Positions 1-5,437 of a stretch of DNA of 9,967 nucleotides are shown piece after piece. The position numbers and the translations under genes were made by a program. Numbering within the stretch: the stretch's first letter is position 1; the number at the start of each line of letters is the position of its first letter. The notes under the pieces were generated by a model. It saw nothing but the letters and a program-made list of their open reading frames with translations, was not told the DNA's origin and did no database searches. This DNA is from Chloroflexota bacterium. GTDB lineage: Bacteria; Chloroflexota; Anaerolineae; CG2-30-64-16. The stretch covers positions 1-9,967 of the forward strand of contig JAKPQT010000508.1 of the NCBI GenBank assembly GCA_029555885.1, read 5' to 3'.

Positions 1-1
1 T

Positions 2-499
2 GTCACCCTCGAACGTGCGGACCACACCGAGGAGTTGATCGAGTCGGAGCAGGCGCGGCCCGAGCGCCAGGGGCTGTTCGGCGTGCTGTCGGTCGGCTTT
101 GCGGCGGCGGCCTTGCTCACCGTACTGGGGTTCTTCCTGCACATCATCTTCTCGCTGCGCCGCCGTTACATCGAACTGGGTGTGCTCGCCGCGATCGGGC
201 TGGGCAAACAGCAGATTGCTACGCTGCTGGGCTGGGAGATGCTGGTGTTGCTGGGCACCGGCGGGGCCGCCGGCACGCTCCTCGGCGTGACTGCGAGCCG
301 GTTATACATCCCGTTCCTGCAGGTCGGCGCGACGGTCGAGGCCCGCACGGTGCCCTTCCGCATCATCCTGCCCTGGCCCGCGCTGTATACGATCTATGCG
401 CTGTTTGCCGCGATGTTCGTGCTCGCGCTGGCTGCGCTGGTTATGTTTGCGTTCAGGATGCGGGTGTTCGAGGCGGTCAAACTGGGTGAAACAGGGTAG
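2..499 (+). CDS. FtsX-type ABC transporter permease, C-terminal part (5' end outside window)
   Basis: This is the last 165 codons of a membrane permease; the reading frame is open to the left edge, so the TTG at 35 is not taken as the start. A charged stretch (ERADHTEELIESEQARPERQ) is followed by three hydrophobic segments: one starting GLFGVLSVGF, one around LLGWEMLVLLGTGGAAGTLLG, and a last one near ALYTIYALFAAMFVLALAALV. Between the first two lies the cytoplasmic loop SLRRRYIELGVLAAIGLGKQQIA, which is the FtsX-family loop that typically reads ERxxEIGxLRAxGxxxxQI. The protein ends with the usual short cytoplasmic tail (FRMRVFEAVKLGETG). Such permeases work with a MacB/LolD-type ATPase in export or lipoprotein/lipid handling; the partner is not visible here. 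It is transcribed towards the minus-strand operon and is not part of it. Family assignment is confident; substrate is unknown. Confidence 0.85.
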   Translation, partial: VTLERADHTEELIESEQARPERQGLFGVLSVGFAAAALLTVLGFFLHIIFSLRRRYIELGVLAAIGLGKQQIATLLGWEMLVLLGTGGAAGTLLGVTASRLYIPFLQVGATVEARTVPFRIILPWPALYTIYALFAAMFVLALAALVMFAFRMRVFEAVKLGETG

Positions 500-531
500 G
501 CTGCCAGTGCACCTGCGACAAATGAGGTCGT

Positions 532-553
532 CCGCCGGCCGTCAGCGCGGCGG
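532..553. terminator. GC-rich hairpin between convergent genes (possible bidirectional terminator)
   Basis: A 6-bp perfect stem (ccgccg at 532-537 with cggcgg at 548-553) encloses a 10-nt loop. It lies in the 60-bp gap between the stop codons of the converging permease and PlsY-like genes. There is no T-run on either side, so intrinsic termination is doubtful. The position, rather than the sequence, is the main argument. Confidence 0.3.
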
Positions 554-559
554 TTGCGC

Positions 560-1297
560 TCAGGCCTGCTCGCCGGGCTTCTCCTTCAGCGCGCCGAGGC
601 GGACGGCCATCTTGTAGAGTCCCTTGCCCATGTGCGTGGTTTGCAGGCCTTCCTCGAAGCTAAGGGCAATTCCCTCCTGGCGATAGCGCAGGTAAGTCTT
701 GATCTCCGGGATCATGGCGAACATGAAGAGCAGATTGATCAGCAGGGCAAAGACGGCGAAACGCCAGTCTTGCGTGCGGAACCACAGCCAGGGGATCATC
801 AGCCACATCCAGCCGATAAAGGTGACCATCCCGTCACGGATGACCAGCAGCCCCAGGAGCGTACCGGCGAGCCAGGTGACGAGTGCGCCGAGCGGGTCCA
901 CGGCCAGGAATCCCGCGTAGGCGGCGGACAGGCCGCGGCCGCCGTGGAACCGGTAATAAACCGGCCAGATGTGCCCCACCATCCCGGCCACCGCGGTGAG
1001 CAGGTAGTACGGCTGCGCCGGATCAGCCCAGAAGCGGAAGGCGAGGGTCGGCAGCAGCACCTTCAAGACATCCAGGATGCCCGCGCTGGCGCCCGCCCAC
1101 GGGCCGGTGCGGTTGCCCAGCGTGCTGGCGCTCACGGCGTGCAGACGCAGCGGCCGCTCCGCATCGGTGGACGAGATGAGGGTGTCCTCCGTCAGGTCGG
1201 CGCCCGGCGCCACAAAGTGCCCGATGACGCGCGCGAAGGAGATCGAGCCGAGCAAGTAGCCCACGATCATGGCGAGGCCGGCGATAACGGTATCCAT
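560..1297 (-). CDS. Divergent PlsY-like membrane acyltransferase
   Basis: A 245-residue polytopic membrane protein related to PlsY, which transfers an acyl group from acyl-phosphate to glycerol 3-phosphate at the start of phospholipid synthesis. The N-terminal helix has the PlsY look (IVGYLLGSISFARVIG, residues 11-26). Residues 108-125 (GHIWPVYYRFHGGRGLS) match the second conserved loop GHxFPVxxxFxGGKG. DVLK at 76-79 matches the conserved DxxKG after loop 1. The C-terminal region around MIPEIKTYLRYRQEG resembles the third motif. The first catalytic loop, normally GSGNxGATN, is not recognisable; residues 32-70 hold a longer, different segment ending STLGNRTGPWAG. It is also longer than typical PlsY (about 200 residues). 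The start is the ATG at 1297, preceded by GGAGGT at 5 nt; longer upstream reading would run into the neighbouring gene in another frame. Fold relationship is likely, but classical G3P acyltransferase activity is uncertain. Confidence 0.75.
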   Translation of the reverse strand: MDTVIAGLAMIVGYLLGSISFARVIGHFVAPGADLTEDTLISSTDAERPLRLHAVSASTLGNRTGPWAGASAGILDVLKVLLPTLAFRFWADPAQPYYLLTAVAGMVGHIWPVYYRFHGGRGLSAAYAGFLAVDPLGALVTWLAGTLLGLLVIRDGMVTFIGWMWLMIPWLWFRTQDWRFAVFALLINLLFMFAMIPEIKTYLRYRQEGIALSFEEGLQTTHMGKGLYKMAVRLGALKEKPGEQA

Positions 1298-1302
1298 GCA
1301 GT

Positions 1303-1308
1303 ACCTCC
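1303..1308 (-). promoter_or_regulatory. Shine-Dalgarno of the PlsY-like gene
   Basis: GGAGGT on the minus strand, 5 nt before the ATG at 1297, fits inside the 13-bp gap after the stop codon of the preceding gene (1311-1313). It fixes the start and implies translational coupling of the two genes. Confidence 0.8.
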
Positions 1309-1310
1309 GT

Positions 1311-3794
1311 TCAGGCGGGTTGCCGGTCGAGATAGACGCGGCCCTGGTTGCCATCCACGCTGACCGGCTGCCCTTCCCGGATGAGCCGGGTGGCGTTCTT
1401 GACGCCCACGACGGCAGGCAGGCCGTATTCGCGCGCGACGATAGCCGCGTGCGAGAGCTGCCCGCCCGTCTCGGCGACGATCCCGCCGATGCTGGAGAAG
1501 AGCGGGGTCCAGCCGACATCACTGTAGGGCACCACCAGGATGTCCTCACGTCCCAAGAAGGCCGGCGCAGCCGCCGGATCATGCACGATGCGTGCCCGGC
1601 CTTGCACTGTACCGGCGCTGCCCGCAATGCCGGTCAGGCAGGTGCCATCCTCTGCCGATGGTATAGTTGCGCGGGCCAGGTCCAGGTCGCCGGAGATGAC
1701 GCTGGGCGGCGTGACCTGCGCATCCGCCTCCAGCCGGGCCCGGCGTTCGGCAATCCGCTCACGCGCGGACTCAGCCGGCAGCTCGCCGCGCGCCAGCGCG
1801 GTCATCTCAGCGTACGCCAGGTAGAACAGGTCCTCGCGCGTGGCAAGGTCGCCGCGGGCGGTCAGCCGGTCACCGATGGCGAGAAACAGCCGCCGAAGCT
1901 GGAAAGAATATTCCGACATCAGCAGGCTGACGGCCTCACGTAGATCGATGGCCGCGGTGACGGATGCCAGCAAGCGCTCGAACACCAGCCGCGGGATGGG
2001 GCTGAGCTGGGCGCGCACGCGCTCGCGCGCCTTTTCCCTGGCCGCTGCGGCGACTGCCGGTGCGGCGGCGTCCGGGTTGTCGGCGGCCCGGCTGACCGCG
2101 CGCCAGATGACCTCCGGGTTTTCGGCCCAGGTGCTTTCGCTGAAGTCCGAGCCGTTGCTGCTCAGGTAGCCGAAGCGGTCGAGGAACGCTGCAACCTCGC
2201 TGAGCAGCGCCTGTCCTGCAGGCGAGCCGGCGAGGCGCGCCTGGTGTTCGGCCCGGTGCACCAGAGCGAGGTCACGCCTGGCTTCCGGCGGGAGCTGGCG
2301 GGCAAGCTCCGCCAGCCTGCCGATCTCACGGACGGGTTCCAGGCTCCGCAGGCCGGTCAGGCCGCGAATGAGGTCATTGAACGCAACATCTTTGACCCGC
2401 CGCTCGACCCAGCGGCGCAGCAGCGCGTTGCGCACCGCCAGGCCCATCATGCTGACAAAGAAGAGCCAGAAGGTGCTGTTGCGGTATGCCACCAGCGTGT
2501 CGAGCGAGTCCAGCAGGTCGGCCAGCGCCGCTGGCGTCCAATCCTGGCTGCGATAGGGCGCCAGTCGGGCTTGCTGCTGGGCGAGCAGCGCAGCCTGTTG
2601 GGGCGGCAGCCGGCCGTGGCGGAAGGCTAATCGGGCCATGCGGCCCATCGCAAGCATCGCAGGTAGGTCCATGTGCATCTTGCGCTCCCGCTCGGCGCGT
2701 TCGGAGCGCAACATCATTTCCATGAAATTGGGGGGCAGGCCGACGCGGCCCAGCAGTTCGCCCATGAGGGTCATATCGGCGTAGACGCGCGAGCAGATGA
2801 GCGGGGTCAGGCGCGTGAAATCGTAGGTGTTGGGCCCGATGAGCTCGGTAAACAGCTTGCCGAAGACCTCGCGCGCGATGGCGTGGGTGTTGGTGCTATA
2901 GACCATCGGCTTGACCAGGCCGGGCGCCATGTCGGATGTCAGGCGGCTGGAGTAGACGTGCCGGCCGGCCAGCGACGTGATCGGGCGGCACTGGAGGATG
3001 TGAAAAGCCCCGTCGTAAGCCCACTCGATGTCCCGCGGGCCGCCGGCGCGCGCATGGAGGTCCCGTACGATCTGCGCCAGGCGCAGGATGTCCGCCTCGG
3101 CCAGCACGGGCGCTCCCGCGGTGCTCGGTGCGCATTCCGCCAGCACGCCCTGCGCATCGATCACGTAGCGGTCTGCCGCTGCCCTGCCGCTCACGAGGGT
3201 GTCGCCCAGGCCGTGGACGGCCTCGATGATCGTGCAGAATTCGCCGGAGAGCGGGTCTGCGCTGAAGGCCACGCCGGCAGCGGTGGCGGCCACCATGCGC
3301 TGCACAACGACGGCCATGGCCGCCGTGCTGCCGTCGCTGTGGGGCAGCTCCCCTTGCCGGGGCAGGTAGGCGGCCGCGTTGTGTGCAAACAGGGATGCCC
3401 AGCAGGTGCGGACTGCGGCCAGCAGGGCTGCCTCGCCCTCCACGTGGAGCACGGTGCTGAACTGACCCGCATAGGAGGCGCTGCGCGCGTCTTCGCCCGT
3501 CGCAGAGGAGCGGACGGCTACCGGCCCGCCGAGCCGCCGGTAGGCCTGCACGATGGCCCGGGCGATGGCGGGCGGCAGCTCGGCGGTCTCGACGACCGTG
3601 CGCAGCGCGACGGCGGCCGGGTCCGGCTCACCGGCAGCGGCGAGGAAATCCTGGAATGCGGCGGTCGTGATGACGAAGCCGGCAGGCATGTTGGCGCCCT
3701 GCCGGTTCAGCCAGGCCAGCCCCGCGCCCTTGCCCCCGGAGAGGGTCGGCAGCAACGCCGTACGGCTGGAAAGATCGACGACATAGCGAGGCAT
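1311..3794 (-). CDS. PEP synthase / rifampicin phosphotransferase-like enzyme (ATP-grasp, middle domain, phosphohistidine swivel domain)
   Basis: An 827-residue soluble enzyme with three visible parts. Residues 1-275 are the PPDK/PEP-synthase ATP-binding domain: GGKGAGLA at 20-27, VAVRSSATGEDARSASYAGQF at 92-112, AGVAFSADP at 173-181, EAVHGLGDTLVSG at 191-203 and DIEWAY...ILQCRPIT at 255-273. Residues 280-700 are a helical middle region with FLDRFGYLSSNGSDFSESTW (537-556) and GDLATREDLFYL (648-659), as in rifampicin phosphotransferases and related proteins. Residues 715-827 are the swivel domain with GWTPLF (761-766) and TGGQLSHAAIVAREYGLPAV, where His782 is the expected phospho-carrier. The PEP/pyruvate-binding TIM barrel of true PPDK and PEP synthase is absent, and the length is close to Rph (about 866 residues). 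Such enzymes use ATP to phosphorylate His and pass phosphate to an acceptor; the acceptor here is unknown. The start at 3794 has GGGAG 6 nt upstream; an in-frame upstream start at 3881 would run through an intergenic repeat. Confidence 0.85.
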   Translation of the reverse strand: MPRYVVDLSSRTALLPTLSGGKGAGLAWLNRQGANMPAGFVITTAAFQDFLAAAGEPDPAAVALRTVVETAELPPAIARAIVQAYRRLGGPVAVRSSATGEDARSASYAGQFSTVLHVEGEAALLAAVRTCWASLFAHNAAAYLPRQGELPHSDGSTAAMAVVVQRMVAATAAGVAFSADPLSGEFCTIIEAVHGLGDTLVSGRAAADRYVIDAQGVLAECAPSTAGAPVLAEADILRLAQIVRDLHARAGGPRDIEWAYDGAFHILQCRPITSLAGRHVYSSRLTSDMAPGLVKPMVYSTNTHAIAREVFGKLFTELIGPNTYDFTRLTPLICSRVYADMTLMGELLGRVGLPPNFMEMMLRSERAERERKMHMDLPAMLAMGRMARLAFRHGRLPPQQAALLAQQQARLAPYRSQDWTPAALADLLDSLDTLVAYRNSTFWLFFVSMMGLAVRNALLRRWVERRVKDVAFNDLIRGLTGLRSLEPVREIGRLAELARQLPPEARRDLALVHRAEHQARLAGSPAGQALLSEVAAFLDRFGYLSSNGSDFSESTWAENPEVIWRAVSRAADNPDAAAPAVAAAAREKARERVRAQLSPIPRLVFERLLASVTAAIDLREAVSLLMSEYSFQLRRLFLAIGDRLTARGDLATREDLFYLAYAEMTALARGELPAESARERIAERRARLEADAQVTPPSVISGDLDLARATIPSAEDGTCLTGIAGSAGTVQGRARIVHDPAAAPAFLGREDILVVPYSDVGWTPLFSSIGGIVAETGGQLSHAAIVAREYGLPAVVGVKNATRLIREGQPVSVDGNQGRVYLDRQPA

Positions 3795-3826
3795 GTGGGT
3801 CTCCCGCCGGAACGATTTGTAGTCCA

Positions 3827-3868
3827 GGGCCCTGTGCCCGTCCGCACGCCCACAAGGGGCCAGGCTAC
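3827..3868 (+). repeat. 42-bp inverted repeat, copy A (between adaptor and dikinase-like genes)
   Basis: This sequence reads on the plus strand what copy B (5392-5433) reads on the minus strand; 38 of 42 positions agree, with a shared uninterrupted 17-mer gcacgcccacaaggggc at 3844-3860. It lies in the 99-bp gap between the adaptor stop and the start of the dikinase-like gene. In the mRNA sense it can fold into a 7-bp stem (3851-3857 with 3830-3836, one G-U pair) with a 14-nt loop. No T-run follows, so it is not an obvious terminator. It may be a small dispersed palindromic (REP-like) element or an RNA structure affecting expression of the distal genes. Confidence 0.8.
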
Positions 3869-3893
3869 GGCCCGGACGCAACGAATAGTCGTG

Positions 3894-5357
3894 CTATTTC
3901 ACCTGAATTTCGACGAAGGTGCCCATCCCCCAGCGCAGGCCGGAATCGGCCGGCAGGTCGAGGTCGATGAGGACGTCGTACACCTTGTCGCCCAGGCGCT
4001 CGCTGGCGAACGGTGCGATGCTCGCGACGGTCCCCTGGAACTCCAGCTCCGGCAGGGCGTCGATGCTCACGCGCACTGGCTGGCCCAGGCGCACCAGGTT
4101 CACGTCGCCCTCGCCGAGGTCCTCCGTCCTGACGCGCAGGCGGCTGAGGTCGCCCAGGCGGATGACGGTGGTCTGCGGGGTGACGAGCTCGCCGGCTTCG
4201 ACCAGCACAGCGCCGACCGTGCCTGCGAAGGGGGCGCGCAGCACCGCGTCCTCGAGCGCGTTGCGGGCCGCCATGACTGCGGCTTCGGCCTGGGCCACGG
4301 CCGCCTCGGCCACGGCCAGGTCCTCCGGCCGGGCGCCGGCCTGCAGGAGTTCGAGCTGGGCCTGTGCCTGCGCCACCTGGGCCGTCGTGCTGTCGACCTT
4401 CGCCTGCGCCTGGGCCACCTGCGCCTCGGCAATGCTGACATTTGCCGCGGCACGCAGCGCCTGCGCCTCTGCCTGGGCCAGCCGGCCGGCCGCCGTCTGC
4501 ACGCCGGCCTGGGCCAGCGCAACCTGGGCCCGGGCCGCGGCGATGTCCTCCGCGCCGGCCCCGGCCCGCAACTGCTGCAGCCGGATCTCGGCGATAGTGA
4601 CAAGCTGTTCCGCCGCGCCCAACTGGCCCTCCAGGATGTTGCCGATCGTATCACGCTGCTTTTGCAGCGCGTACAGTTCGTTTCTGGCGCGTTCGATTTC
4701 CTTCTCGGCGATCTGGATTTCGAACGGCGTCGCGCCGGCCAGCAGCTTGTTGAGTGCGGCCTGCGCGCTGTTGAGGGTGGCCTGGGCGGCTGCGACATCG
4801 CCGCGCGCGGCCGTCACCGCACCCTCCGCGGCCTGCTGGTCGGCTTGGGCCGCGGCCAGGTTGCCTTCCGCCACCTGCTGCGCACTGGCATCCGCTTTGG
4901 CCGCTGCCTCGGTGACCGCCAGGGCCGCTTCTGCGGCGGCAATCTCCTGCGACCGTGCGCCGGCCTTGAGCTTCGCCAGGCTGGCTTGCGCCGACTTCAG
5001 GCCCGCCTCGGCCTCGCTGAGCGCCTGTTTCAGGTCGCGGTCCTCCACCCGGGCCAGCTCCTGGCCGGCGCTGACCACCTCACCCTCGGCCACCAGGACT
5101 TCCTGCACGCGGCCGCTGGCACGAATGCTCAATGCAGCCTCACGGAAAGGCACGACGATGGCGGAGGCGGAGACGATGTCGGCTTCGACCGGGGCAGGCG
5201 CGTCCGCCGGGAGGCCCGTCTCTGGCGCAGGTGCAGCCGGGGCCTGACAGCCGGCCAGCGCCAGCGCGAGCAGGCTCGTGATGATGATCCACATGGCCCG
5301 CGAACGGAGTTGACTGCCCCGGCGTGTCGGCCCACACGGCCCTTGTCCTGACGCCAT
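3894..5357 (-). CDS. HlyD/MacA-like membrane-fusion (adaptor) lipoprotein with extended coiled coil
   Basis: A 487-residue adaptor for the ABC exporter encoded upstream. A hydrophobic signal (MWIIITSLLALALAGC, residues 22-37) ends in a lipobox, so Cys37 is probably lipidated and the rest lies outside the membrane. The first half-lipoyl region is at about 78-106 (GRVQEVLVAEGEVVSAGQEL), the second at 371-403 (LRAPFAGTVGAVLVEAGELV), followed by the beta-barrel region and a short membrane-proximal end. Between them lies a very Ala/Gln/Glu-rich coiled coil of about 260 residues, with four copies of an LxAGA-type turn at 132, 207, 265 and 340, most followed by a new helix of the type IAxAExxxA. The start is the ATG at 5357 with GAGGAGGG 4 nt upstream; the signal could also begin at Met22. 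An upstream in-frame start at 5426 lies in a repeat and lacks support. No TolC-like gene is nearby. Confidence 0.9.
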   Translation of the reverse strand: MASGQGPCGPTRRGSQLRSRAMWIIITSLLALALAGCQAPAAPAPETGLPADAPAPVEADIVSASAIVVPFREAALSIRASGRVQEVLVAEGEVVSAGQELARVEDRDLKQALSEAEAGLKSAQASLAKLKAGARSQEIAAAEAALAVTEAAAKADASAQQVAEGNLAAAQADQQAAEGAVTAARGDVAAAQATLNSAQAALNKLLAGATPFEIQIAEKEIERARNELYALQKQRDTIGNILEGQLGAAEQLVTIAEIRLQQLRAGAGAEDIAAARAQVALAQAGVQTAAGRLAQAEAQALRAAANVSIAEAQVAQAQAKVDSTTAQVAQAQAQLELLQAGARPEDLAVAEAAVAQAEAAVMAARNALEDAVLRAPFAGTVGAVLVEAGELVTPQTTVIRLGDLSRLRVRTEDLGEGDVNLVRLGQPVRVSIDALPELEFQGTVASIAPFASERLGDKVYDVLIDLDLPADSGLRWGMGTFVEIQVK

Positions 5358-5361
5358 AGTA

Positions 5362-5369
5362 CCCTCCTC
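5362..5369 (-). promoter_or_regulatory. Shine-Dalgarno of the adaptor gene
   Basis: GAGGAGGG on the minus strand, 4 nt before the ATG at 5357. It decides between this start and an in-frame upstream candidate at 5426, and it stands just downstream (in the mRNA) of repeat copy B, so pairing of the repeats could alter access to it. Confidence 0.75.
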
Positions 5370-5391
5370 GATGGTGTCTTTCCGTGACAGG

Positions 5392-5433
5392 GTAGCATCG
5401 CCCCTTGTGGGCGTGCTGACGGGCACAAGGCCC
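5392..5433 (-). repeat. 42-bp inverted repeat, copy B (between permease and adaptor genes)
   Basis: The minus-strand partner of copy A (3827-3868), in the 80-bp gap between the permease stop at 5438 and the adaptor start at 5357. It contains a perfect internal inverted repeat, ccttgtg at 5403-5409 and cacaagg at 5424-5430, with a 14-nt loop. The four differences from copy A are scattered; one falls in the stem and keeps pairing as G-U in copy A. No T-run follows the hairpin. Confidence 0.8.
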
Positions 5434-5437
5434 TATG

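Noticed and set aside
1298..1627. N-terminal extension of the PlsY-like protein to 1627
   Set aside because: That stretch overlaps the coding region of the swivel domain in another frame and is Arg/Ser-rich, while the ATG at 1297 has GGAGGT at ideal spacing.
3827..3868. Rifamycin-associated element (RAE) upstream of the Rph-like gene
   Set aside because: The copy A repeat contains a palindrome of the general type cc-ttgtg / caca-agg, which is only superficially like the actinobacterial RAE as I recall it. The spacing and core differ, so I do not call an RAE.
3795..3881. Extended N-terminus of the dikinase-like protein from an in-frame start at 3881
   Set aside because: The extra 29 residues are translated repeat and spacer sequence with no family match; the ATG at 3794 has a Shine-Dalgarno and begins with the normal family N-terminus.
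4200..5050. GC-rich repetitive DNA in the adaptor gene as a tandem repeat or CRISPR-like array
   Set aside because: The repetition comes from Ala/Gln/Glu-rich coiled-coil codons with irregular spacing and no conserved repeat unit at DNA level.
2673..5351. Very long open frame on the plus strand opposite the adaptor and dikinase-like genes
   Set aside because: It lies antisense to two clearly recognisable genes, its translation has low-complexity His/Gly/Arg/Ala content without domains, and such frames are common opposite GC-rich genes.
5358..5426. Extended N-terminus of the adaptor from an in-frame start at 5426
   Set aside because: It would place the signal sequence more than 40 residues in, it lies in the repeat, and a strong ribosome site precedes the ATG at 5357.
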